Assembly (NCBI GenBank): GCA_036674765.1
Contig: JARVKI010000122.1
Location: 55,350 to 119,349 of the forward strand
Source: Seiridium cupressi
Lineage: Eukaryota > Ascomycota > Sordariomycetes > Amphisphaeriales > Sporocadaceae
DNA: 64,000 bases
Direction: 5' to 3'
The notes under the pieces: generated by a model
Seen by the model: the letters and a program-made list of their open reading frames with translations, nothing else
What the model was told of the DNA's origin: nothing
The model's database searches: none
Translations under genes and position numbers: made by a program
Shown: piece after piece, positions 47,446 through 57,662 of the stretch
How the letters are laid out: the number at the start of each line of letters is the position of its first letter
Numbering within the stretch: position 1 is the stretch's first letter

Positions 47446-49107
47446 TCCATAGATTCTTTTGGTTGGAGCTGCGGAATTACTGATTGAGACCGTCCGAAGT
47501 AAGTAGCGAAATAATTTGTGAAGTCACTTGGTTGTGTCGAGCTTGAAGTCACTGTTTGGAAGGTGGGGACCCACCAAAAGCAAACGCAGCTGAAAACTCA
47601 CCTCCTACTCAGCGTTGCCAGAAAACAAAGTAAACAACGCAAGGGGACCGTCGTATAACAGGACTATGCTCATGATTACGACCTCATGCGCATTATATGA
47701 CGTTATGTTTAGGACTTCTGCCTATTCACGGAAATCTAATACAATTTTTCGAGTCATCAACTTCATTCTAGGTCTATTCGAGACTAATATCTTGCTGTCT
47801 TCATGCGTGTAAATATAAAAAGAAATGCCTTCCTCTCTCTCCCTGCGACATGAGGTAGATTAATAAGTGGAACTTGATGTATCATACCACTGGCTGTTGC
47901 GAGAGCACTTTTAAAAATGTTTATTGTAGTTGTTGCATTCTCCTTCAGCCATGCTTCGTTCTGTCGGCGTCCAATTACTAATCGGCGAATACTCCTTTAT
48001 GGTAAGGGTAAATGCTAGCACGTTGATGCTTGTTGTAAGGGCATAATACAGCTACGCGCACTGATGATTCGGGTCGCGAAGCACATACACTGTATATTAC
48101 GAGTCAAGTATTTATGTTTATGACTGACCTTTGACTCACCCAGATCTCTGATATCCCTTGCAACCCGTCTCCCATCCCTTCTCTCATCCCTTCCTTTCCA
48201 TCCCTTCTCCCCCGTCCATTCTCTCCCATCCCTTCACTGTTCGTTTAGAAAAGTATAAGGCAGTTCGTATAACAGCATCGTGGTCTAATTTATTTTCAGT
48301 TTATTACAATTATAAGTAACGTCCGGTGGGCATGTTTAAACTACGCTCTTCACCACCAAGAATTGTTCACCGCCAGGCCAGGCGCCATTTTCTTCCAAAG
48401 ACATCTATCTCACTACCCATCCCGAGCTAACTCAATGGCCGTAATATATCACCAAATAAAGAATATGCTCTATGCCATAGCTCATCATACATTTTCCATA
48501 GTCTAGGCAGCAATAAAAAAAACCAAAATTATTTCCGCTGTGGAAGGTAGATCAAACATGTTAGCTGACACATAACTAGGTGTAAGTTGTATGCTTTTCG
48601 TCGCTCTGGTCATGATCCCGGGTTTCTCAATGCTAAAGTCGCCTTGACCATTATTAGAGTAAAGTCCTTTAACCCGTAGTCAGGCTGAAATAGGATGATA
48701 CTGCAAAGCATATGGTATAACATATTCACGAGTCGTCAGCGCATTTGCGAAATAATCAGAAACTCCTGGCCATAGACCTAGCAGATCACATCTCACCACA
48801 CATACTAGGCAAATTCTTTCACACTAGCAGAGAGTGCAGATAATAGAAAAAGACGTCACTATTGATGACTTGAACCGAACAAGTTGTCTATCCACACAAA
48901 GCAGTTGTAATTCGACAAAGGTGGAGAAAGAGCTTGTTCGTTTCACAATGATCGTTCAACTTGCTTATTCATTGTGCTTTCCATCTATCCCAAGTTTCGG
49001 TCTTCACCTACATAAAAGCATATGATGTTATCTGAAGAATGCAGGCCTTTTCCTAGCCAAATACTTGACAGATCTAACCCAACCAAAGTTGGCAAAAAGA
49101 AGATACG
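47446..49107. other. Intergenic region with pyrimidine repeat
   Basis: Short frames only. An imperfect CCATCCCTTCTC-type repeat lies at 48171-48236. AT-rich patches flank it. No gene supported. Confidence 0.5.
48171..48236 (+). repeat. Imperfect CCATCCCTTC tandem repeat
   Basis: Four to five copies of a CCATCCCTTC(T)C unit in a purely pyrimidine-biased tract; the other strand is G-rich (GGGATGG, GGGGGAG) and might fold. Function unknown. Confidence 0.65.
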
Positions 49108-50535
49108 ATGACAAGTAAAGGACCTCTGATTCATATCATCCGTCATGCCCAACCAGATAATTACGATGCTGCTACCGGAAAAACAGACAAGGAAGTGGTT
49201 GATCCCGACCTCTCGAAGGTTGGTCAAACTCAGTGCGTGACTCTCGCTGCTGCCACTCAGGGCATCCGTGGCCGAATGAACATGCTTGTATGCTCGCCCA
49301 GTCTGCGCGCTATACGGACTGCCGAGCTAGCTTTCTATGAGAAAACAGCAGACCCATGGATTCAGATACTACCCTTGCCACCCCTAATGAACACTGGCGA
49401 CGACCGTGCCAATATTCCGGACAACGCCCAGAACATCCATGAGCGGCATCGGGGGAAACTCGCTGAGCGATATCTAAAGAGCAACGATTTCCAGACACGG
49501 GATCCTACCTCACTCTATGGTATCACACGGCAACATTATACTTACCGTGCTCAGATTGCCAGGCAGCTTCTCCGGCAGATGATACAGTCTAGCCCTGAGC
49601 GTGAGAAATCCGAAATAGTGGTCATAGGACACGGGGCGTTCAACATGTATCTAACGGAGGCCGTATTCCAGCCAGGTGCCTCAACTTCCCCCCACGCGTC
49701 TCTCTCTTCCTTCCGGTTTGAACATTGGAATGCCGACGATGTTACTGACCCAGGCGCTAGATTGGTCCCCGTCAGCGATGCCGAAGTACAAGCCTTGGAT
49801 TCCTTAGCCGCGTCTTCCGGAAGTGGTACCAACAGTGGCTTCAGCAGCCTTAGCCTTGGTGGTGGCGGCGGCGGTTCCAGCAGCTCCGGTGGCGGACCAT
49901 CCGGCGCGGGTACAGGCAGCGGCACTCATCCTGCTCCTCCTGCTCCTCCTGCTCCTCCTCCGGCACCTCCGGCACCAGCGGCACCGCCAGCGACGCCAAT
50001 ACCTCCAATGCCTCCAATGCCACCTTCTGCTCCTGTTCATCCTCCTCCTCCTCGATCAGGCGGATCAGGCGGATCCGGGCAGTTTGTTCAGTTCCCCCAG
50101 GCACGCCCTCCACCCCCGCCACCGCCTCGGCCCACGTTCACTCTCCTCCACGCCGGCATGGGTCCACCGCCCCCGTTACCCATTTCGCTCCGTGAAGCAC
50201 GACTGAATGCTAAGAAACCGGTTTACGATCCGGCTCTCATCAGAGTTGTCTCGTCCCGTTTCGATACAACAACGAGGATGCGTGCGCGCCAGGTCCAGCG
50301 GTTTGTCGCAGCCCATGGTACTAATCACCTGCTCACCGACATAGTCGTTGCTCAAGCTAGGGCTCTTGAGCCACCAGCGTCCACAAATCCGTTGACCTTT
50401 GCTCCAGGTGTCCATGATGACGAGGACTATCCCCAATGGTTTTACTCCAATAGACATCTTAATGGGTGGCTTAACCTGCAGTGGAACGCCAACGGTAGAT
50501 GGGATGGATGGGATAGATGGATCCATCAACCGTAA
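49108..50535 (+). CDS. Histidine phosphatase with long Gly/Pro-rich extension
   Basis: Single exon, 475 residues. Residues 1-200 carry the phosphoglycerate-mutase-like fold: the nucleophile motif IIRHAQPDNYD (RHG variant RHA), SPSLRAIRTAELAF with the second Arg, and the second His in VIGHGAFNMYL. After about residue 230 comes a Gly/Ser run (SLGGGGGGSSSSGGG), a PAPPAPPAP-type Pro/Ala tract, more Pro-rich sequence, then an ordered end with RARQVQRFVAAHGTNHLL and a Trp-rich tail WNANGRWDGWDRW. The typical fungal enzyme is about 280 residues and lacks this tail. Substrate unknown; the Pro tract may bind SH3/WW or profilin-type partners. The ATG (ACGATGACA) lies nine codons before the catalytic motif. 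Confidence 0.85.
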   Translation: MTSKGPLIHIIRHAQPDNYDAATGKTDKEVVDPDLSKVGQTQCVTLAAATQGIRGRMNMLVCSPSLRAIRTAELAFYEKTADPWIQILPLPPLMNTGDDRANIPDNAQNIHERHRGKLAERYLKSNDFQTRDPTSLYGITRQHYTYRAQIARQLLRQMIQSSPEREKSEIVVIGHGAFNMYLTEAVFQPGASTSPHASLSSFRFEHWNADDVTDPGARLVPVSDAEVQALDSLAASSGSGTNSGFSSLSLGGGGGGSSSSGGGPSGAGTGSGTHPAPPAPPAPPPAPPAPAAPPATPIPPMPPMPPSAPVHPPPPRSGGSGGSGQFVQFPQARPPPPPPPRPTFTLLHAGMGPPPPLPISLREARLNAKKPVYDPALIRVVSSRFDTTTRMRARQVQRFVAAHGTNHLLTDIVVAQARALEPPASTNPLTFAPGVHDDEDYPQWFYSNRHLNGWLNLQWNANGRWDGWDRWIHQP

Positions 50536-50997
50536 ACCTCCCCAGACGATCATATAAAGGTGGATCTTCTTTGTAGTGTGGGGAAAGCAAGTCTGTATAT
50601 ATGTTCCTGACCAACTAGTCTAGTGTAGTGACATAAGGTGTGGGGAGTAAAAGTCGCAAGCAGGCAGCTTACTCACCATTGAACCTTGCAGAGGTAGGAT
50701 CGTATTGTTAATGTCAAGAGTTCCCCGTCCCCTATCTTCTAGTGATAACTTGAACGCGCGTCTAATAACCATTATGCTAAATTTTGAGAGTGTCTCTGCT
50801 GTGTCAATTGAGACATTTGAGACTTTAAGAGTTTCGTGATGTTGCCTAGGCTCAATGTATGCTTTTGGTCTAAATTCGACACAAGTCGAAGTAGCTTTGT
50901 TTTATTTTAATTTTATGTATAATCTTCCTACAGTATATATATACTCGACCGAGTAATTCGGACGTTTTACATTGATCTTACAAACCAGCTTGCAGCG
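50536..50997. other. Convergent 3' intergenic region
   Basis: Between the histidine phosphatase and Atp12 3' ends; AT-rich towards 50900. No gene seen. Confidence 0.5.
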
Positions 50998-52122
50998 TTA
51001 CGACCTCTTGCCTGTGCCCGAGACGAGTAAAACAACGCCACCTAGCTGTCGTCTGATGTCCTCTTTCTCGACATCATGGGTGTCTTCAACCTCTCCCCAA
51101 TTGCCAATTTGCCAATCGACCTCCAGACTTGCGGCTTTGGCGGCTTCCTCGATGCCAAATTTCTTCTCGGCTCCGCTAGCACCATCTCCAATGCCTGCAC
51201 CAACAAAGCTTTCGCTCCATTCCACAATAAGCCTTGCTGCACCAAGCAATCCCTTACCAGCCAACACTGCCCTTTCCAGACCTGCCAACTCCCAAGAGCC
51301 CAAGCCTGCAACCCATCCTTCAATGATCTGTCTCGTAGCTGGGGATTGTCCCTTGGGCACGAGCGTATGTCCATCGAGCACCGGCTCGATCTCGAGGCCG
51401 GGCCACACGCGGCTGGTCAAAAATCCAACAATCTCATCGGCCGTCTTCTTCTGCCGGTCCCTGAGAGTCTCCTGCCCCTCGACGTAATCGTACTTGCCCG
51501 GTGGCGGCGCCCAGCACAGTAGGGAATCCGTATCCAGGTATCGCATCACCATCTGGACTATGGTCTTTCTGATTTGTCCCTGCGCGGCATCATCCTCGGC
51601 GATATCCACGGCTCGGCAAACCATGCTTGTCAACGGTATAAGGTGCTGCTGTGTCGCCTGCTGTGCAGAAAGTAGCTGATCCCATTCCACGGCGAGCGCG
51701 GTGGCCAGCAACGGCTTGCTGAGCGGCAGTCGCACAATCTTTTTCGTCGTCGGGTGTCGCAGTGGCCGGGCATCGAGGTGCACCTCCAACGCGCCGTCGA
51801 CTTCCTTGACATGCACATCCTTCCAGAAGCGCTTGCGGAGCGGCCCGTATTTCGCGGCTATTTTGTTAGGTTGTGTAGCAGCTCGGATGTCTTGCGCGGC
51901 CTTGAGTATAGAGGCCTGCTTCTTTCGCCGCTCCAGACGCTCTGCTGCACCGTCAGCGGCCGGAACGGGGGCCTCGGGTGGCGGACCTTGACCATGGATC
52001 GAAGAGACTGTTGCGGGCGAGGCAGGCGTCGTGTGGATCTGACGGGGCAATATAGCGGATGATGGAATCAGTGACGGTCGGGCCTGTGCCAGGCGCACTG
52101 CTAGTCGGGTTTGTGGTTTCAT
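50998..52122 (-). CDS. atp12: ATP12, mitochondrial F1-ATPase assembly chaperone
   Basis: Intronless gene for 374 residues. Atp12 binds the F1 alpha subunit in the mitochondrial matrix and hands it on for F1 assembly. The N terminus (MKPQTRLAVRLAQARPSL) is Arg-rich without acids, a classic presequence. The ATP12 domain (PF07542) shows RKRFWKDVHVKEVDGALEV, LDARPLRHPTTK, LATALAVEWDQL, PLTSMVCRAVDIA, RYLDTDSLLCWAP and, near the end, GSWELAGLERA. The ATG at 52122 is the first in frame. Confidence 0.95.
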   Translation of the reverse strand: MKPQTRLAVRLAQARPSLIPSSAILPRQIHTTPASPATVSSIHGQGPPPEAPVPAADGAAERLERRKKQASILKAAQDIRAATQPNKIAAKYGPLRKRFWKDVHVKEVDGALEVHLDARPLRHPTTKKIVRLPLSKPLLATALAVEWDQLLSAQQATQQHLIPLTSMVCRAVDIAEDDAAQGQIRKTIVQMVMRYLDTDSLLCWAPPPGKYDYVEGQETLRDRQKKTADEIVGFLTSRVWPGLEIEPVLDGHTLVPKGQSPATRQIIEGWVAGLGSWELAGLERAVLAGKGLLGAARLIVEWSESFVGAGIGDGASGAEKKFGIEEAAKAASLEVDWQIGNWGEVEDTHDVEKEDIRRQLGGVVLLVSGTGKRS

Positions 52123-52435
52123 TATTTTGGGTCGCGAAGATGCGGATCGTGAACATGTATAGACCGTGACTCCTTGGTGGAAGCTGTAATTAGGTGGACA
52201 AACAATTTCTCATGCACGTTAGCGATTAGATTGCGATAGGGGCCCAAGCTCCCCGCTGCGGATGGATCCTGGGGTACATCATGTTGGCACATTGCGGTTA
52301 GTGGGGTCTTGATGGGATAAGGAGCATCCACCCTCGTGAAGCTGCATATACGTAGTTACGTTTTCGAAACTACCACCAGACATATACATATATACTTGTA
52401 TTCTTCTTCAAGTCAATGCAGCAGGCGTTTGACGA
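52123..52435. other. Intergenic region
   Basis: The promoter side of atp12 and 3' side of the acyltransferase gene. No gene seen. Confidence 0.5.
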
Positions 52436-53554
52436 TCATGATGTAACTGGTAGACAATTCCACTTCCGATGCGGAAAATAAAGCTTAGGTAGACTCCAAA
52501 ACAGGAAGAGGAATACCCATGCGTATCCCAACCATCTCCTCGATGATAGCGAGCCCCGGACCAAATATGACACCACCTCTTCCAATGCGATTCCGAGGAA
52601 TTGTAACATATAAAAATGAAAATCCGCCCACCAGCCACACCTATAACGTAGGGCTACTGTCACCGCCGTATGCGATACCCCCGAAAGCGCAAAGACAAAC
52701 AAAGCCATCATAGTCCAATAGACTGGACCGTGTCTCGTCAAACCTGGGATCCTAGCGAGAAGAGTATGTGCTATACCACCATACGGTCGGAGAACTAGAC
52801 GATGCCAGAATTTTGACCACAATCGGCGCAAAGAATATGCCGCGGTCAGATCGCCGAACAGCCGGGGCCAGTCATTTGGCTCGTAAATTCCGACGGCCAC
52901 TGTCAGGGCCGCAAAGCCTTGATAAGTAGCATTTAGGGACGCCCAGTTCTCAAGGACGAAGTACAGCGGCAGGAGGCATCGCAGCCAGACTTCCCGCCGA
53001 CTCACACTAGACAGCCGACGGAACAGACTTGTTTTCTTGGGATGCACATCGCTAGCGCCTAGTGGCAATTGCGGCACCACCTTCAGGAGAGCAACAAGGA
53101 AGAGCACCGTGATTAGGCGGTCTATAACGAAAGCCCATTTTGGATTGTCTCTCCGAATTGACGACAGCCATCGCCTCGTGGCCCATTTCCCTATTACTGG
53201 CCATGTCTGGAGCCCTGGTACTTGCTTTGGGGTTCCGATGTATCGGGAATTCAGTACCATATGCATACCACCAAGTATATCGAAGCGTTTCTTGCCGGTT
53301 TTAACGCTTGGCAATTCGTAGTACTCTATTAGGAGGAGAATGATTCCATGAGCCATTCCTGTCATGGCGAGGGGACCAAGGTTGACCAAGGCTGGGACGT
53401 CAGCAGCCTCGGTCAGCGTTTGGAGGGTTTTTGCACCGCTCAGGCATAAAAGAGCGGCAGAAGCACAGCGTACGGATATCTTTTTCGACTGTAAACCGGC
53501 GACGGTAGAACTGTAGCCGAGTAGGCAAAAAATGAGCGGAGTAAAAATTGTCAT
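52436..53554 (-). CDS. Wax synthase-like membrane-bound O-acyltransferase
   Basis: One exon called from ATG 53554, 372 residues. Multi-pass membrane protein with the fungal wax-synthase domain (MBOAT_2, PF13813): DWPRLFGDLTAAYSLRRLWS, followed by KFWHRLVL and the FALSGVSHT segment, whose His is the expected catalytic residue. Such proteins O-acylate small lipophilic alcohols; relatives include Tri7-type acetyltransferases of secondary metabolism. The frame is open to 53593 without ATG, and TTATTGCAG just there resembles an acceptor, so a further short upstream exon is possible. Nearby are an orphan secreted-like protein and, farther right, a P450, which may once have shared a pathway. Confidence 0.85.
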   Translation of the reverse strand: MTIFTPLIFCLLGYSSTVAGLQSKKISVRCASAALLCLSGAKTLQTLTEAADVPALVNLGPLAMTGMAHGIILLLIEYYELPSVKTGKKRFDILGGMHMVLNSRYIGTPKQVPGLQTWPVIGKWATRRWLSSIRRDNPKWAFVIDRLITVLFLVALLKVVPQLPLGASDVHPKKTSLFRRLSSVSRREVWLRCLLPLYFVLENWASLNATYQGFAALTVAVGIYEPNDWPRLFGDLTAAYSLRRLWSKFWHRLVLRPYGGIAHTLLARIPGLTRHGPVYWTMMALFVFALSGVSHTAVTVALRYRCGWWADFHFYMLQFLGIALEEVVSYLVRGSLSSRRWLGYAWVFLFLFWSLPKLYFPHRKWNCLPVTS

Positions 53555-54330
53555 ATTTGACTGTTCATAGAGAAGTGTTCCGATGCCCTGCAATAATCTC
53601 TGCGGTGCAAGCTATTGCGGACAGGACCGTACTCGCATCATAGCCTTCAGAAAGTTTGCAACGCTGAATGTTCAGTATTCCTTAGGATCAAGGATCTCCT
53701 AGATCGGCAGACTCAGGATAGCGAGCTATTATCAATCATTACCCGGGTATTTGCGAAACCCTCCCACAAATGAGCACATTACATACTGGCTTTGCCGACC
53801 AATGCATTCATACGAGGCGCGATGATTGTGACTCTGCTGTGTTCTTAGCCTTAAGGTATTCTATTGAAAGTTCTGCACTGCAGAGAATTCGGCACGTGCT
53901 AGAGCCCTCTGATGATCTTCTGTTATATCGCGACCATAGAGTAGAGGCCGATGGGATGGTTAAACCCACGCCCTTTACCAGGGGCAGTTGCTTAGCCAAG
54001 AGCAAGTTGCGCTTATTTCCAAATGTGGCGCAGATGAATGCGCGCGACCAAGTATTACGTAACTCGCCAAAGGTTTAAAGCTTGCTATGCGCTGATTGCG
54101 TCCATTAGGCTTAGAGGTCTGAGGTATGTTTCTCAATAGGGTAGGTTCTTGTGCTACAAATACTTAGTTGTACGCGATGTCCTGCGTCGAATCTTTCCAA
54201 CTTGCACTTAGACCTCAACTGCACCATACGGCCATCTCTACATCTGGCAAACCAATCTCCATTTCCGCGTATGCAATCTCCAAAATTTAAGCTTACTGAA
54301 AAAAGCTAAACATTAATAGCACTCTCAGCT
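53555..54330. other. Intergenic region
   Basis: A plus-strand frame at 53770-54078 (102 codons, ATG start) has no motif and is not called. Possible upstream exon of the acyltransferase gene on the minus strand. Confidence 0.4.
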
Positions 54331-54882
54331 ATGTTGACTACTCTAGCAGCAATTATCGCCTTGCTGGCTACTGGTGGCGTAGCTCCTGGACCAGGCCAGC
54401 TCACAAGACCGAAATATGGTGATGGAAAGGGGCCAGGGCGGGTCGAATTCGCCTCTTCTGTGATGAAGGTCGCGTCCATCGGTCGCAACAATGAAAACCT
54501 CAAGCTTCAAGACTTTATTAACAACCCTGCTCTCTTTGATCAGGACTTGGGCCTGACTAAGGGTTCCGTCGAGGCTTGTATCGATGACATTCTACACAGC
54601 GAGGAGAGATTGGAGCTTCTGGTTTTCAAACAGTTCAAAGATTTTGTGATCTTCGATAATGTTCCTTCTACGTGCCTGGATATCACCAAGGAAGTAATGG
54701 GACGGGAGGAGTTCAAAGATGTCAAGGCCGAGAACATGGCGATCTCACTTGTGCCTGGAAACGACAAGGCGATTCGCGTCAATGGATTCAATTTGAACCA
54801 GATCGAGATGCTCCAAGAGATGTCAGATGAGGCTCTCATGGGTTATGGAGAGGATACAGGCCTCGATATCCATGTCATCTGA
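54331..54882 (+). CDS. Hypothetical small protein with N-terminal hydrophobic segment
   Basis: Single frame of 183 residues. Residues 1-18 (MLTTLAAIIALLATGGVA) look like a signal peptide or anchor, followed by a Gly/Pro patch. The rest is acidic and helical in character, with blocks such as LKLQDFINNPALFDQDLGLT and VEACIDDIL; no Cys pairs except single residues. I do not recognise a family. The length, ATG start and low-repeat composition argue for a real gene, but an intron or a longer model cannot be excluded. It is transcribed away from the acyltransferase gene. Confidence 0.55.
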   Translation: MLTTLAAIIALLATGGVAPGPGQLTRPKYGDGKGPGRVEFASSVMKVASIGRNNENLKLQDFINNPALFDQDLGLTKGSVEACIDDILHSEERLELLVFKQFKDFVIFDNVPSTCLDITKEVMGREEFKDVKAENMAISLVPGNDKAIRVNGFNLNQIEMLQEMSDEALMGYGEDTGLDIHVI

Positions 54883-57662
54883 AAGGACTAGGATCACAGG
54901 ACGTTATCAGACATGTTACACCTATTGTCGGACCACTTTTCTAACTTTAGTCTAAAATATTGCTGAAGAATTAATCTCCTTGTGGCAGTATCGATGAGTT
55001 AGCACCTACTAAACTTAGAATATCAATGGACACTCAGCATAAAGGTTTCGTTACGACCTCACACAATAGTTAGCATGATGTCCATCATGTAAACTTCCGA
55101 AAAGACTTGTAGAATCAGCATCTACAGAAACCTTACGAACTTGGCTGCTTCTACTTACACGCCTCGCTGCCGCGTATATTTACATCAAACACAACCGTAT
55201 TTTCACATTTCAAGAGCCCAGAGCGACCGGGATGACCGGGAATTGACAGGCCGAAGCTACTGTCCCGCTCTTTAAATCAGATTAATGCCGTCTTGTTCTC
55301 CTTCTCTGGAGCTGAAGACGGGTGAATGTTTTCCAAAACCATAGTACGAGCGCCTCAGTCCTCATTGATGCCTAATTCTCTCTCTCTCTCTCCTTTTTTT
55401 TTTTTTAATCTCTTTTTTCTTTTCATCAAAGAAGCAACATCTCTGCTATCCACTGCGGCACTTATTACGATATTACCGTTATGTTGAATTTAACTACTCC
55501 TTATAAATCCCCCCCATTATTATAAAGAGGGTATTTCTAGTTATTAGCATAAAAGACCCTGGATTATATGCATTTAACGGTAATTGATATACCTGCCATA
55601 TATGATTATAAACTCTATTGAACTCGGCGGCTGGACTGCTCTACCCTCGACAAAGTGGAAATTGCACTCTCAGCTCGAAGGATCCCAGATCGTAGCACTC
55701 ATACCCCAAAATGAGGCCCACCGCGGTTTAAAAATATAAAGAGCCTTTTTTTTCTTTTTATAGTAAATAGCGAATAATACTGGTTAAAACGCAGAGCCTA
55801 AGTGTAAATACTAAAAATATACTTTATTAATCGTTGTCCTAGTTAATAACTGCCATTAATCCCAATTTTTCGAAGGTTATTACAAATCTTAAATTTTATA
55901 ATATTAAATCTTTAAGCCGTTTGTAGTGCCCTCCAGGCCCTAGGAGGATGCGTAAGAAATTGTCTAACGCTCTACCATTATTTAAAAGAAACTCGTTCGT
56001 AACCATACGGCAATGGCCGCGACTGTCTATATGATAGAATCAATAGAGCCAAAACGACTAACCTGTGTGTAATCAGACGTGCATGAAAATCCTATCGTCC
56101 TCATCGCTATCGTGTCTATCATCTTCGCTGTCCTTACCATACTCCAGCCTGGCGCATTGTGCCTCGACGAGAGTGACGTATATTCTTTCCTCAATGGGAT
56201 CTTTGTGTACTACTCATACGCTCCAGTTCAAGATCCTGGAACTTTAGTAGGATTTCATCGTCAACGTACATGAAGTAGGCCAACTTGTTAGTACGTACCT
56301 CCGACTTGAATTCTTTATCTAGCCCCAGGACCCATTTTTTTCAACTTGTCGGATTTCATGGATAGATTTACTCTTATCATCTGATCTGTCTTATCGAATC
56401 TCTAGCTGAAACACATTCATTAGCTCTGCAGCCTCTATCTCCAGGCGAGCCAGGGTTAACTGCATCTTCAACGGCCAAATGGATGTATGACAAGTACCTT
56501 TCCCAGATCTCCTGGTTTTCAAAGGGTCGTACGATAGATACAGAAGTAGCATGATGGAGTCTTGCCACGCCGCTAAGTACTCACAATACCGCGCTAAATC
56601 TGGCAGAAGTCTACGTTACCCATTGCCACCAAGAACTCCAAGTGTCAAAAATGGATGATAAGTCTGTCACAAGTGTGGGGTGTATGAGAGACCGTTTTGT
56701 AAGTTGTGAGTGCTCAGAGTTACTAGAAATGGCTACTCGGAGCATTATCATACAAATGCTCGTGGCAGCCTTTTACTCATGAAGACAAACTAGTACGGCC
56801 ATTATAAACCATAGAAACTGACTACCAAGCACGCATTATATGCGGGGCAAGCATCATAGAGCTGGATAGTGCAGTCCATGACCTTGATTACCTCGTTCCT
56901 GGTCCTATGCGTACGATTAACCCATAGATCTTGGATTATGGGATACAACACAGCTGCGGGCGTGAGTTCACATGCATAGGGTGTGTATTTGGGAAAATAT
57001 AAAGCTGTACGTAGTGCGTTGCTGAATAACACACCATGTCTTGGCTGCTGCAGAAGCGGCCCAGATAAAGTTGCGTGATCGCTTTCAGCAAGTCGCGCCA
57101 TGACAGTATTAAAGAAAGTAAGCGTAATTCCAAACATCAGAAAAGAGTTCCTACTTAAAATGAGCATTGCGCGAGCGGCCTCCTCGATCTCGTCGCTTAT
57201 TACCGAGGTTTACACGTCTCATCTCGGTCTAGTGCGGTCTAGTGCGGTCTGGTGTTACACAATGTGGGTGTCCTATGCGAATTGCTCCATCGACAGCGGG
57301 GCTTACATACGAGATATACATATCCGAGGCCACCAGCTGTGTTGGATGAAACGCAACCAGTCCGGAAAGAGAAATCAGTGCCAAGTCTATGCCCTTAGGT
57401 GCCAACCAAGGTTTCCAGCCCTACAGATAAGAAATGATCGACTGCGGAGAACCCGGCAAATTGCTGACTGACTCGGTAACATTGATATTTGTGCGGTGAT
57501 GTATAGACTCGTGATAGCTGGGGCGTATATATGCCCTTGTCGCCCGAGGTGTACCTTCTTCCTCTCCTCCCTTAACCTAATCAAGAATATATCTGGGAAA
57601 AATTGCCTTCCTAGTCCTTTATTCTATTAGGCACTCCGGTTGTCTTGGTTCACAAATGCAAG
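54883..57662. other. Decayed, partly AT-rich interval
   Basis: Holds CT- and T-rich simple sequence at 55378-55430, an AT-rich stretch at about 55480-55990 that resembles small RIP-affected patches, a 10-base tandem repeat at 57226 and a TATA-like TATATATG at 57524 before the P450. A minus-strand 121-codon frame at 56802-57167 reads like protein but has no recognisable family. Confidence 0.4.
57226..57254 (+). repeat. Tandem repeat GGTCTAGTGC
   Basis: Nearly three copies of the 10-base unit GGTCTAGTGC, the last truncated and diverged. Function unknown. Confidence 0.7.

Noticed and set aside
48171..48236. Possible CRISPR-like or telomere-like repeat
   Set aside because: Units are short, imperfect and without spacers; it is a pyrimidine simple repeat and does not match TTAGGG.
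49804..50206. Frames over the Gly/Pro tract (Trp/Arg-rich or Leu-rich products)
   Set aside because: Repetitive codons of the histidine phosphatase tail keep all frames open; products are pure composition artefacts.
56802..57167. 121-codon minus-strand frame (possible transcription-factor fragment)
   Set aside because: Reads somewhat like protein but has no named motif, no zinc cluster upstream and no supporting exons.
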